Shown here piece by piece: positions 22,055 to 30,729 of a stretch of 39,870 nt of DNA. Position 1 is the first letter of the stretch; each line of letters opens with the position of its first letter. Below the pieces are notes generated by a model. That model worked only from the letters and a program-made list of their open reading frames with translations, ran no database searches and was not told where the DNA came from. The stretch comes from an uncultured Actinoplanes sp. GTDB taxonomy: Bacteria > Actinomycetota > Actinomycetes > Mycobacteriales > Micromonosporaceae. The stretch is from NCBI RefSeq assembly GCF_934643405.1, contig NZ_CAKUCL010000040.1, forward strand, positions 1 to 39,870, written 5' to 3'. A program made the translations under genes and the position numbers.

Positions 22055-24148
22055 GTGACGACCGACAAGCCCGACAGCCCTCCGTCCGTCCGCCGCGTGC
22101 CGCACGAGCGCTCCTTCCACGGCGACACGGTCACCGACGAATACTTCTGGCTGGCCGATCGGGAGGACCCGCAGACGGTCGCCTATCTCGAGGCGGAGAA
22201 TTCCTGGACCGAGCGCGCGACCGCGCACCTCGCCGAGCTGCGCGAGACGATCTTCCAGGAGATCAAGAAGCGCACCCAGGAGACCGACCTGACCGTGCCC
22301 AGCCGCAAGGGCGGGTATTGGTATTACACCCGTACGGTCGAGGGCAAGCAGTACGGCATCTCGTGCCGGCTGCCGGTGCGTGCCGGCGAGACCGACCCGC
22401 CGAACCCCGAGGAGCAGCCGCTGGCGAACGAGGAGGTCCTGCTCGACGGCAACGAGCTCGCCGAGGGCAAGGAGTTCTTCCAGCTCGGCACGTTCGACGT
22501 CAGCCCGGACGGCAACCGTCTGGCCTACTCCACCGACTTCACCGGCGACGAACGATTCACCCTGCGGGTGAAGGACCTGCGCACCGGCGAGGTCCTCCCG
22601 GACGAGGTGCCGGACACGTTCTACGGCAGCGCCTGGTCGGCCGACGGTAGCGTGCTGTTCTACCTGACCGTCGACGACGCCTGGCGGCCGTACCGCGTGT
22701 GGCGGCACCGGATCGGGGCGGACGTCGAGGACGCGGTGATCTATGAGGAGCCGGACGAGCGCTTCTGGGTCGCCGTCGACCTCAGCCGCAGCGAGAAGTT
22801 CATCGTCATCGACTCGCAGAGCAAGATCACTTCCGAGGTACGGGTCATCCCGTCCGACGATCCACTTTCCGAGCCGGTGCTGATCGCCGAACGGCAGCCC
22901 GGCGTGGAGTACTCGGTGGAGCACCACGGGCACCGGTTCCTGATCCTGCACAACCGCGACGCCGAGGACTTCGCGCTCGCGTACACGTCGGCGGACAACC
23001 CGGGCGACTGGGTCGAGCTGATCCCGCACGAGCCGGGCACCCGGCTGGAGTCGGTGGACGCGTTCGCCCGGCACCTGGTGATCTCCCAGCGGCGCAACGG
23101 GCTGACCGGCCTGTGCGTGATGGGCGACGGCAGCACCGCGTCGTACGAGATGGAGTTCCCCGAGCCGCTCTACAGCGTCGGCCTGGCCCTCAACCCGGAG
23201 TACGACACGTCGACGATCCGGATCTCGTACACCTCGATGGTGACGCCCGAATCGGTGTACGACGTCGACCTGGTCACCCGCACGATGACGCTGCGCAAGC
23301 GCAAGCCGGTGCTGGGCGGCTACGACCCGGACGACTACGAGCAGTTCCGCGAGTGGGCGCTGGCGCCGGACGGCACCGAGGTCCCGCTGTCCATCGTGGT
23401 CCGCAAGGGCGTCCCTCGCGACGGCACGGCTCCCGCGCTGCTCTACGGCTACGGTTCCTACGAGAACAGCATCGACCCGTTCTTCTCCATCGCCCGGCTC
23501 TCGCTGCTGGACCGTGGCGTCGTCTACGCCATCGCGCACGTCCGCGGCGGCGGGGAGATGGGCCGCCGCTGGTACGAGAACGGCAAGCTGCTCGCCAAGA
23601 AGAACACCTTCACCGACTTCGTCGCCGCGGCGGAAGCCCTGGTCAAGAACGGCTGGACGACGCCGGGCCGGCTGGTCGCCCGGGGCGGTTCGGCCGGCGG
23701 GCTGCTGATGGGCGCGATCGCGAACCTCGCTCCGGAGCAGTTCGCCGGCATCGTGGCCGAGGTTCCCTTCGTCGACCCGCTGAACTCCATCCTGGACCCG
23801 TCGCTCCCGCTCACCGTGACCGAGTGGGAGGAGTGGGGCAACCCGATCGAGTCGTCCGACGTGTACGCGTACATGAAGTCGTACAGCCCGTACGAGAACG
23901 TCGCGAAGCTGGCGTATCCGAAGATTCTCGCGATGGCGGGCCTGAACGACACCCGCGTGCTCTACCACGAGCCGGCCAAGTGGATCGCCCGGCTGCGTGC
24001 CACCGCCCCCGACGGCGAATACCTGCTGAAGACCGAGATGGGCGCCGGCCACGGCGGCCCGAGCGGCCGGTACGACGCGTGGCGCGAGGAGGCTTTCATC
24101 CTGGCCTGGATCCTCGACGTTCTCGGCGCAGCCGACCAGAAGGTCTAG
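22055..24148 (+). CDS. S9 family prolyl oligopeptidase / oligopeptidase B-like
   Basis: A 697-residue serine peptidase without a signal peptide. An N-terminal seven-bladed beta-propeller (about 70-410) gates access, and an alpha/beta hydrolase domain follows. The catalytic triad is Ser546 in ARGGSAGGLLMGA, Asp632 in AGLNDTRVLYHEP and His666 in GAGHGGPSGRY. The EWEEWGNP segment and length match the oligopeptidase B branch, which cuts short peptides after basic residues. GTG 22055 is chosen from homology (VTTDKPDSPPSVRRVPHERS). A TAACGT -10-like box at 22042-22047 places the start at the predicted first base, so the mRNA is probably leaderless. Its TAG overlaps the ABC permease stop (CTAG). Confidence 0.94.
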   Translation: MTTDKPDSPPSVRRVPHERSFHGDTVTDEYFWLADREDPQTVAYLEAENSWTERATAHLAELRETIFQEIKKRTQETDLTVPSRKGGYWYYTRTVEGKQYGISCRLPVRAGETDPPNPEEQPLANEEVLLDGNELAEGKEFFQLGTFDVSPDGNRLAYSTDFTGDERFTLRVKDLRTGEVLPDEVPDTFYGSAWSADGSVLFYLTVDDAWRPYRVWRHRIGADVEDAVIYEEPDERFWVAVDLSRSEKFIVIDSQSKITSEVRVIPSDDPLSEPVLIAERQPGVEYSVEHHGHRFLILHNRDAEDFALAYTSADNPGDWVELIPHEPGTRLESVDAFARHLVISQRRNGLTGLCVMGDGSTASYEMEFPEPLYSVGLALNPEYDTSTIRISYTSMVTPESVYDVDLVTRTMTLRKRKPVLGGYDPDDYEQFREWALAPDGTEVPLSIVVRKGVPRDGTAPALLYGYGSYENSIDPFFSIARLSLLDRGVVYAIAHVRGGGEMGRRWYENGKLLAKKNTFTDFVAAAEALVKNGWTTPGRLVARGGSAGGLLMGAIANLAPEQFAGIVAEVPFVDPLNSILDPSLPLTVTEWEEWGNPIESSDVYAYMKSYSPYENVAKLAYPKILAMAGLNDTRVLYHEPAKWIARLRATAPDGEYLLKTEMGAGHGGPSGRYDAWREEAFILAWILDVLGAADQKV

Positions 24149-25560
24149 ATCCGCAATTCCTCGAGGTCGGTGCTGGAGCGCAGCACCACCAGTCCGGCAC
24201 CGGCCGCGAGGAGAACGGCCAGCAGCGCGCCACCACCCAGCAGAGCCAGCCGCGCGGCCGGCACCGGCACGTGCAGGACGGTCGTCTGCGCCTCGATCGC
24301 GGTGCCGACCAGCCGCATCAGCGAGACACCCGCGCCCAGCGCCAGCAGCACCGCGGGAACCAGCGGCGTCAGCGTCTGCCAGAGCACCGCGGCCGACAGC
24401 GTACGGCGTGGGACGCCCGTCGCGGTCAGCGACGCGTAGGCCCGCCGGCGCGCCACGATGCTCTCGGCCAGCGCCACGAGCATCCCGGCCGCGGCCACTA
24501 CGGCGCTCAGCCCGACCACGATCATGACGAGCCGGACGCCGTTGTAGTAGAACGCGGGCTCGGCACCCAGCCCGTACGTGGCGTGACCCGGCTCGGTCGA
24601 GCTCCGGTTGTCGAGGGCATACGCGCGCACCTCGGTCTCGAGTTGTGCCCGGAACCCGAGCGCGGCCGCCCCCGCGACCACCGAGGCGAGCAGCGCGGCG
24701 ACGGTGCGGCTGCCGTTCCACGGGTCGGTGATGAGCCGCTGACCGGCGAGCAACATGGATGGTGCTCGTCCGTACGCGCGCAGCAGCCGCCCGGCGGTGT
24801 ACGAGATCCACCCGGTGCCGAGCACGACTCCGGCGACCACCGCGACAACCGACGCGCCGAGCAGCACGGACGTTTCGGCGTTGGAGAGGTGGATGCGGTC
24901 CGGCCGGTTGATCGTCGCGGGGAAGACCACCAGCCCGGCCGCGATGAGCAGGCCCGGCCACGGGTGGGGGCGGCGCTCGCGGCTGCGGCGCACCACGCCG
25001 AGCGGTGTGACGATCACCCGCCGCATGAGCAGCGCCCCGATCACCGCGGCCAGCAGCGGAACGACCAGCAACAGTGGCACGATCACCGCCACCGGGGGCA
25101 GCACGTCGCTGGGCAGCCGCAACCGGCCCGCCGCGTCGTGCCGGACCATCACCTGCCGTCCCACCAGGTAGGCCGCCAGCCCGGCCAGCGACCCGGCCAG
25201 GCTCGCCACGGCCGTCTCCGCGGTCGCGATCAGCACCGCCTCGCCGGGTGTCGCGCCGGCCAGCCGGATCGCGGCCAGCCGCCGGTCCCGGGCCGGCGCG
25301 CCGAGCCGGATGCACTGCCCGGCCAGGGCCAGCACCGGCAACGCCACCACGGCCAGGGCGAGCATCACGCCGGGCCGCAGTCCGCCTTCCACGAGCAACG
25401 CGTTGGTGTACCGGTCCGCGTACCCCCGGATGGAACCCACCGTGGCCGCCGCGAGCAGCGCGACCGCCGCCAGACCCGCGCTCACCGCGGTGAGCACGGT
25501 CCGCAGCAGGTCGGTGCGGGTGCCGGCCACCGCGAGACGGGTCAGCGTCGCCGCCCTCAT
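24145..25560 (-). CDS. ABC transporter permease (FtsX/MacB-like)
   Basis: A 471-residue membrane protein with about ten hydrophobic segments, including LTAVSAGLAAVALLAAATVG, VMLALAVVALPVLALAGQC and a C-terminal LALLGGGALLAVLLAAGAGL. A conserved loop, RLAAIRLAGATPGEAVLIA, and its C-terminal counterpart, RRAYASLTATGVPRRTLSAAV, are typical of FtsX-like permeases in two halves. Such permeases pair with a LolD/MacB-type ATPase, here encoded just upstream with an overlapping start (25560-25557). Together they probably export a drug or peptide. The four bases CTAG (24145-24148) hold the stops of this gene and the prolyl oligopeptidase. Confidence 0.9.
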   Translation of the reverse strand: MRAATLTRLAVAGTRTDLLRTVLTAVSAGLAAVALLAAATVGSIRGYADRYTNALLVEGGLRPGVMLALAVVALPVLALAGQCIRLGAPARDRRLAAIRLAGATPGEAVLIATAETAVASLAGSLAGLAAYLVGRQVMVRHDAAGRLRLPSDVLPPVAVIVPLLLVVPLLAAVIGALLMRRVIVTPLGVVRRSRERRPHPWPGLLIAAGLVVFPATINRPDRIHLSNAETSVLLGASVVAVVAGVVLGTGWISYTAGRLLRAYGRAPSMLLAGQRLITDPWNGSRTVAALLASVVAGAAALGFRAQLETEVRAYALDNRSSTEPGHATYGLGAEPAFYYNGVRLVMIVVGLSAVVAAAGMLVALAESIVARRRAYASLTATGVPRRTLSAAVLWQTLTPLVPAVLLALGAGVSLMRLVGTAIEAQTTVLHVPVPAARLALLGGGALLAVLLAAGAGLVVLRSSTDLEELRI

Positions 25561-26246
25561 GCGACCGCTCCCAGCCCGAGACCGGTCGGGTCGACCAGCC
25601 CGTCGCGCAGCGAGATCTCCCGGTCCGCGTACGCCGCGACCTTGGCCTCGTGCGTGACCAGCAGCACCGCGGTGCCCTGCTCGCGCGCCACCCGCACGAT
25701 CTCGCCGAGCACCTGCTCCCCGGTGATCGCGTCGAGCGCCCCGGTCGGCTCGTCGGCGAACAGCACCCGCGGCCCGGTGACCAGTGCCCGCGCGGTCGCG
25801 CAGCGCTGCTGCTGACCGCCGGACATGGCACCGGGCCGCTGATCGGCCAGATCGGCCACGGCGAGCCGTTCGAGCCAGTCGATCGCGACCGCCCGCGCCT
25901 CTCGCCGCCCCGAACCGGCGAGAAGCAGGGGAAGCGCGACGTTCTCGGCCGCGGTCAGCTCCGGGACCAGCTGTCCGAACTGGAACAGCACCCCGAATTC
26001 GGTGCGCCGCAGCCGCGACCGGGCGCTCTCGGACAGCAGCCCGAGTTCCTGATCGCGGTAGACCACCGAGCCGCTGTCCGCGCGCAGGATGCCGGAGAGG
26101 CAGTGCAGCAAAGTGGACTTCCCGCAGCCGCTCGGCCCGGTCACCGCGACGATCTCGCCGGCCGCGACCTGCAGATCCACTCCGCGCAGCGCGGGGGTGG
26201 CGCCGAAGTTCCTGGTGATTCCGGTTCCGCTGAGCAGGCTCATCAT
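25557..26246 (-). CDS. ABC transporter ATP-binding protein (LolD/MacB type)
   Basis: A 229-residue ATPase with Walker A GPSGCGKSTLLH, Q-loop FQFGQLVPELTAAENVALP, signature MSGGQQQRCATARAL, Walker B VLFADEPTGALD and the switch His in LLVTHE. It powers the adjacent FtsX-like permease. ATG 26246 has AAGGAG 8 bp upstream and overlaps the PadR stop (ATGA); a second ATG three bases on is possible. It is the middle gene of the PadR-ATPase-permease operon. Confidence 0.95.
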   Translation of the reverse strand: MMSLLSGTGITRNFGATPALRGVDLQVAAGEIVAVTGPSGCGKSTLLHCLSGILRADSGSVVYRDQELGLLSESARSRLRRTEFGVLFQFGQLVPELTAAENVALPLLLAGSGRREARAVAIDWLERLAVADLADQRPGAMSGGQQQRCATARALVTGPRVLFADEPTGALDAITGEQVLGEIVRVAREQGTAVLLVTHEAKVAAYADREISLRDGLVDPTGLGLGAVA

Positions 26247-26779
26247 GGCGTCACTCCTTCGGCAGGCCCGGTGACCCGGGTCAGGGTGGTCTGGAGCCAG
26301 CGCAGATCGGCATCGAGGTGCCCGATCGCGTAGTCGGCGGCGATGAGGTCACCGACGGTCGCACCCGGGCCGGTCTTGGCCGCGGTCAGCTCGCGCATCC
26401 GCTGCATGTGCGCGGTGCGCTGGGCGATCAGGTAATCGCGGGCGGTGGCGCCGTCGGCCACGATCAGCGCCACGATGACCTTGCGGAAGAGCTCACCGGT
26501 CACGAACGGGGCCGGGGGCTCCACGGCGGACAGCCAGGCACGCAGGTGCGCCCGCCCGGCCTCGGTTATCACGTACGACGTCCGGTCCGGCCCGCCGTCG
26601 CGGTCCTGACCCGACTCGGTCACGAAACCGTCGCGCTCCAGCCGGCCGAGCGTCGCGTAGACCTGGCCGAAGGCGAGCGGCTTGGCCCGGGGCAGCTGCT
26701 CGTCATGGGCCCGCTTGAGGTCGTATCCGTGGCGGGGACCGGCGGCGAGCAGGCCGAGCAGGACGTGTGCCGTGGACAT
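26243..26779 (-). CDS. PadR family transcriptional regulator
   Basis: A 178-residue protein. The winged HTH (VLLGLLAAGPRHGYDLKRAH, then GQVYATLGRLERDGFV and the wing TSYVITEAG) is followed by a helical C-terminal domain (about 95-175) with the AMRtype dimer helices. PadR repressors respond to phenolics or drugs and commonly sit next to ABC exporters. It heads the operon and probably represses it through the palindrome at 26789-26807. Loss of binding on ligand contact would switch on export; the ligand is unknown. Confidence 0.93.
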   Translation of the reverse strand: MSTAHVLLGLLAAGPRHGYDLKRAHDEQLPRAKPLAFGQVYATLGRLERDGFVTESGQDRDGGPDRTSYVITEAGRAHLRAWLSAVEPPAPFVTGELFRKVIVALIVADGATARDYLIAQRTAHMQRMRELTAAKTGPGATVGDLIAADYAIGHLDADLRWLQTTLTRVTGPAEGVTP

Positions 26780-26788
26780 GCCGACAAC

Positions 26789-26817
26789 TATTCATTGAGC
26801 GAATAGCCGGTGTCAAG
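26789..26817 (-). promoter_or_regulatory. Promoter and palindromic operator of the PadR-ABC operon
   Basis: Reading the minus strand, TTGACA (26817-26812) is a consensus -35. About 18 bp on, AATAGT is a possible -10. Between them, CTATTC (26789-26794) and GAATAG (26802-26807) form a perfect 6-bp inverted repeat with a 7-bp spacer. It lies 10 bp before the PadR start. Confidence 0.7.
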
Positions 26818-26846
26818 GGAGTCACCGTGGGTACGGGCGAGGCCGA

Positions 26847-28376
26847 TCAGTCGCGGCGCAGGGCCACGACGGCGATGTCGTCGGCCTGGGGGCCGGCACC
26901 GCCCAGCTGGAACAGCAGGCGCCGGCAGAACGCGTCCAGGTCGTCGTCCACAGTGGCGGCGGCCGCCGCCAGGGCGTTCAGCCCGACGTCGATGTCGCTG
27001 TCCCGGCGTTCGACCAGGCCGTCGGTGTAGAGGACGAGGGTGGCGCCCGGGGGCAGGACGAACTCCTGGTCGTCGGGGCGGGGTGCGTTCACGCCCAGCA
27101 GCGGGCCGCGCGGCTGCAGGAAACGCACGCCCTCGTGCGTGTGCAGCAGCGGCGGCAGGTGCCCGGCGCTCGCCATCCGCACCGCGCCGGTGGCCGGGTC
27201 CAGGGTGAACAGGCACAGGGTGGCCGAGTCGGCCGGCAGGACCGTCCGCATGAACTGGTTCACCAGGGTCAGCACGGTTCCCGGGGGATGGCCTTCGACG
27301 GCGTACGCGCGCACGGCGTGCCGGATCTCGGCCATGACCGTGGCGGCGTGCAGCGAGTGACCCGCCACATCGCCGATCGCCACCAGCAGCTTGCCGCGCA
27401 CCATGGTGAGCTCGTAGAAGTCGCCGCCCACCTCGGTCTGCGCGCTGGCCGGCTCGTAGCGCACGGCCAGTTCCAGCCCGGGCACCTCCGGCAGCCGGGA
27501 CTGCAACAGGCTGCGTTGCAGGGTGACCGCGATCCGGTGTTCCTCGTCGTAGGAGCGTTGCGCCTCGACCGCGGCGGCGACCGCCTGGGACAGCTGACGC
27601 AGCACCGGGAAGCCGGGTGTCTGCGAGCTGCTCGGCGCGGCCACGTAGACCGGCGGCCGGTCGATGCGCAACCGGGCGGCGGCGACGGCCACCGACTCGC
27701 CGGCCGGCCACTCGGTGACGTCCCAGTCGGCCGGCTCGTCGGTGCGCACCAGCGAGCCCACCGCGACGTTGCGCTCGGCCAGCGACCACGTGCGCACCTC
27801 GGGCGGCGACCCGGCCGCGGCGAGGCTCTCGCCGTCCGAGCCCTCGGCCAGCACCACGACCGGGCTGCCGAAGATGATCTGGGCACCGGCCGCGGCGGCC
27901 TGCAACAGCTCGTGCAGGCTGGACGCGGTGTTGATGGCCAGCGTGGTCTCGGCGAGGCGGACCATCCGCCGGGCCAGCAGCTCGGCACGCTGGCGGGCGG
28001 AGTAGTACCGCAGCACGGCCTGGGCGGTGGCCACCAGCTCGTCCGGTTCGATCGGCTCGACCAGGTACGCGTCGGCGCCTCGGCTCAGGCCCTGGGTCCG
28101 GTCGACGACGTCGACCGCGTGCGCCGAGACGTGAATGACGGGCAGGTTTCCGTACGCGGGATCGGTCTTGATCTTCTCGCAGACGTCGAAACCGCTCATG
28201 TCCGGCAGCTTCACGTCGAGGACCACCAGGTCGATGGCGGATCCGGGGAGCATGCTGAGCGCCTCGGTGCCCGTCTCCGCCTGCTGGACCGTGAAACCGG
28301 CGCGGGTCAGCCAGCTCACCAGCAGATACCGTTTGGTGGCGCTGTCGTCGACGACGAGGACGGTGGCCGGCGTCAT
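26847..28376 (-). CDS. Response regulator with GAF-like and PP2C (SpoIIE) output domains
   Basis: A 509-residue protein. The receiver (1-120) has VDD, phosphoacceptor Asp54 (LVVLDVKLPDMSGFD) and Ser84, but the conserved Lys is replaced by Glu107 (AYLVEPIEPDEL). A GAF-like middle (about 135-270) is followed by a PP2C phosphatase (about 285-509) with QTEVGGDFYELT, IGDVAGHSLHAA, LVLYTDGLVERR and ADDIAVVAL. It is an RsbU/RsbP-like phosphatase placed under a receiver. The start ATG overlaps the upstream kinase stop (28376-28373), which is probably its phosphodonor. The final output of the stressosome operon is probably dephosphorylation of a STAS antagonist. Confidence 0.94.
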   Translation of the reverse strand: MTPATVLVVDDSATKRYLLVSWLTRAGFTVQQAETGTEALSMLPGSAIDLVVLDVKLPDMSGFDVCEKIKTDPAYGNLPVIHVSAHAVDVVDRTQGLSRGADAYLVEPIEPDELVATAQAVLRYYSARQRAELLARRMVRLAETTLAINTASSLHELLQAAAAGAQIIFGSPVVVLAEGSDGESLAAAGSPPEVRTWSLAERNVAVGSLVRTDEPADWDVTEWPAGESVAVAAARLRIDRPPVYVAAPSSSQTPGFPVLRQLSQAVAAAVEAQRSYDEEHRIAVTLQRSLLQSRLPEVPGLELAVRYEPASAQTEVGGDFYELTMVRGKLLVAIGDVAGHSLHAATVMAEIRHAVRAYAVEGHPPGTVLTLVNQFMRTVLPADSATLCLFTLDPATGAVRMASAGHLPPLLHTHEGVRFLQPRGPLLGVNAPRPDDQEFVLPPGATLVLYTDGLVERRDSDIDVGLNALAAAAATVDDDLDAFCRRLLFQLGGAGPQADDIAVVALRRD

Positions 28377-29728
28377 GGCGCCGCGATCGGTAGCCGGAGG
28401 GTGAACCTGCTGCCCTCCCCGGGCGTGGAATCGACGCGCAGGGCGCCGCCGAGGATGCCGGCCAGCCGTCGCGCGTAGGGCAGGCCCAGGCCGGTGCCCT
28501 TGCCGCTGAGCGCCGTGCTGCCGGGCACCTGGTAGAACTCCTCGAAGACGCGCTCGTGCAGCTCGGGCGGGATGCCGGTGCCGGTGTCCGCCACCACGAA
28601 CTCGGCGTCGCCGTCGACCGGCCGCACGCTGAGCCGTACCGAACCCGCCGCGGTGAATTTCAGCGCGTTGGTCAGCAGATTGCGCAGAATCCGGCCCAGC
28701 AGCGTCTCGTCGGACCACAGCGACCCGAGCGCCGGCTCGTCGATCCGGAAAGCCACCTCCGGCCTGGTGGCCAGCGGGCGCAGGGTGCCGCGCAGCTGGC
28801 CGAACATCGCCTTGAGGTCGACGTCGGACCAGTTCGGCTCCACCCGGCCGGCCTCCGCCTTGGCCAGATCGAGCAGATCGTTGACCAGCGACAGCAGGTC
28901 GGTCGCCGAACCGCGGATCAGGTCGACCTGGCGACGCTGCTCCTCGGTCAGGCTGTCCGACGCGTCGTCGGTGAGCAGCCGGCCCAGCCCGATGATCGCG
29001 GTGACCGGGGCGCGCAGCTCGTGGCTGACATTGGCCAGGAACCGGCTCTTCGCCTCGCTCGCGGCACGCAGCTGCACCGATTTCTCGTCGAGTTCGGCAT
29101 ACAGCGCGACCACGCCCCGGTTCGTCTCCTCCAGCTCGGCGGAGAGCTGGTGGTAGAGCGCCATCACGCCGCGGTTGGTCTCCTCCAGCTCGGCGTTGAG
29201 CCGGGCCAGGTCGTCGCGTTGCGCGCGCACCTCGTCCAGGGCCGCGATGAGCTGGTGGTTCTGGACGTTGAGCTCGTCCAGCGGGGTGCCGGGGACATGC
29301 CGGGCCAGCCCGGTGCGAATCTCGTCCATGCGTTCCGGGGTCAGGGGCGGCGCGCTTGCCGGTAGTCGCCGGGCCATCCGAACGACCGTACCGGTTCCGC
29401 CATCACCGACCTCCAATCTGTCGACCAGCCGGCCCACCTGTGCAAGCTGAGAGCCGATCCGGTCGATGCCGTCGCGGCCGGGGTTCTCGACCGTCACCGT
29501 CAACATGGGTGATACCCCATCGGCCACAATCGTGAACACCACCTCGGCGGTGGCGTCCTCCGCAAGCAGTACCCGGCTCACCTCGCTGAGAGCGGTGGCC
29601 AGCCGGGTCTGGTCCTGCTGATCCAGTCCGACCTCCCGGGCCACCTCGCGGCCCAGCTGACGCACGGCGAAGATGTCCTGCGCCACGCGCAGGCTCTTAC
29701 GCAGCAGCGGTTCGGTCCGGTCCCTCAC
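28373..29728 (-). CDS. Histidine kinase with a decayed RsbT-like N-terminal domain
   Basis: A 451-residue soluble kinase. Residues 1-125 align in pattern with RsbT (RVAQDIFAVRQLGREVAREVGL, then a TRLATALSEVSRVLL helix) but lack the N-box Asn (Val53) and the DxGPG nucleotide loop. A coiled coil (about 155-225) contains the duplicated 18-residue element ELEETNRGVMALYHQLSA / ELEETNRGVVALYAELDE. HisKA follows with FLANVSHELRAPVTA (His236), then HATPase with NLLTNALKFT, DTGTGIP and GKGTGLGLP. The N-terminus probably docks on the stressosome rather than binding ATP. GTG 29728 overlaps the upstream TGA. Its partner is the downstream REC-PP2C protein. Confidence 0.92.
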   Translation of the reverse strand: MRDRTEPLLRKSLRVAQDIFAVRQLGREVAREVGLDQQDQTRLATALSEVSRVLLAEDATAEVVFTIVADGVSPMLTVTVENPGRDGIDRIGSQLAQVGRLVDRLEVGDGGTGTVVRMARRLPASAPPLTPERMDEIRTGLARHVPGTPLDELNVQNHQLIAALDEVRAQRDDLARLNAELEETNRGVMALYHQLSAELEETNRGVVALYAELDEKSVQLRAASEAKSRFLANVSHELRAPVTAIIGLGRLLTDDASDSLTEEQRRQVDLIRGSATDLLSLVNDLLDLAKAEAGRVEPNWSDVDLKAMFGQLRGTLRPLATRPEVAFRIDEPALGSLWSDETLLGRILRNLLTNALKFTAAGSVRLSVRPVDGDAEFVVADTGTGIPPELHERVFEEFYQVPGSTALSGKGTGLGLPYARRLAGILGGALRVDSTPGEGSRFTLRLPIAAP

Positions 29729-30729
29729 GGTAACCGGCCTACCACAACTCCGGCGTCGTCACGTCGCGTGCCCGCATCCCGCAGCACGGTTGCCGCGATG
29801 ACAACCGGCGAATGCAGGAGCAGGCCCGGGTAGTCCGCCGGATTCCACCGGTCGACCACCCCGTCGCTGTGCATCAGCACGATCGCGTCCGGGGCCAGCG
29901 GGTACTCGTACTCGCGGAGCTGGCGGCGCTGATGGCCGGCGATCCCGGGCAGCGAGACCATGCCGCGCCGGCCGTCCGGACTGAGCACGGTACCGGCGAT
30001 GTTGCCCAGCCCGGCGTACCGCACCAGCCCGGCCGTCCCGTCCAGCTCCGCGACGGCGAGCGCCGCGCCACGGGTGTGGCTCAGCCTGCGGTGCAGGGCC
30101 TCCACCACGGTCGCCGGCGGTCCGGCCGGGGCCTCGGCGAACGCGCGGACGGCCTCGTTCGCCGCCGCCGCCGCGAGCCCACCGTGCCCGAGTCCGTCGA
30201 CCATCAACAGCTGACGTCGCCCGTCCCTCTCCCGGCTTGCGTACGCGTCACCACTCACCGGCTCGCCGGTGAGTGGACGGGTCAGCCCCGCGGCCCACGC
30301 GTGCGGCGGATCGGAGGGCCAGACCTGAGCGGCGAGCACGGTGCCCTTGCCGGGGACCGAGTGGATGTCGCTCCAGCCGGCCTGCCGCAGGATCGCACCC
30401 AGGCCGATGCCGAGCGTCCCCGCCGTCGAGTGGCCGTCGCCGACGGAGTGGGCCAGGTCCGCCATGCCCGGGCCGCGGTCGATCGCGATGATCTCGACGC
30501 CGGCCTGCTCCACGGTGCGTACCGGCCGCACCAGCAGCATGCCCTCGTCGGCGTGCTTCACCAGGTTCCCCGCGGTCTCGGCGACCACGATCGACAGGTC
30601 GGCGGCCCGGCGCCCGGGCAGGCCGAGCTGGGTGGCGAGGCGCTCGGCCGTACGGCGTGCGGCCGAGGCCGTGGCGGCCGCCTCGACCCGGAACCAGACA
30701 CCCGCGTCGAGGAGGTCCTCCGGGATCAT
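29725..30729 (-). CDS. RsbT-like ATPase fused to RsbX-like PP2C phosphatase
   Basis: A 334-residue protein. Residues 1-140 are an RsbT-type HATPase with N-box VAETAGNLVKHA (Asn55), DRGPGM and GTLGIGLGAI, all intact. Residues about 155-334 are a minimal PP2C domain with VSGDAYA, MVDGLGHGGLAAAAA and RRDDAGVVV, matching RsbX, which dephosphorylates RsbR and RsbS and resets the stressosome. ATG 30729 is chosen because ATGA overlaps the rsbT stop; an upstream GTG adds three residues. The operon thus encodes two RsbT-like ATPases, one free and one tied to a phosphatase. Confidence 0.92.
   Translation of the reverse strand: MIPEDLLDAGVWFRVEAAATASAARRTAERLATQLGLPGRRAADLSIVVAETAGNLVKHADEGMLLVRPVRTVEQAGVEIIAIDRGPGMADLAHSVGDGHSTAGTLGIGLGAILRQAGWSDIHSVPGKGTVLAAQVWPSDPPHAWAAGLTRPLTGEPVSGDAYASRERDGRRQLLMVDGLGHGGLAAAAANEAVRAFAEAPAGPPATVVEALHRRLSHTRGAALAVAELDGTAGLVRYAGLGNIAGTVLSPDGRRGMVSLPGIAGHQRRQLREYEYPLAPDAIVLMHSDGVVDRWNPADYPGLLLHSPVVIAATVLRDAGTRRDDAGVVVGRLP

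Noticed and set aside
21890..25831. A 1313-codon open frame on the minus strand across the oligopeptidase and ABC permease genes
   Set aside because: It runs antisense to a full catalytic-triad peptidase and out of frame with the permease; it is a GC-bias artefact.
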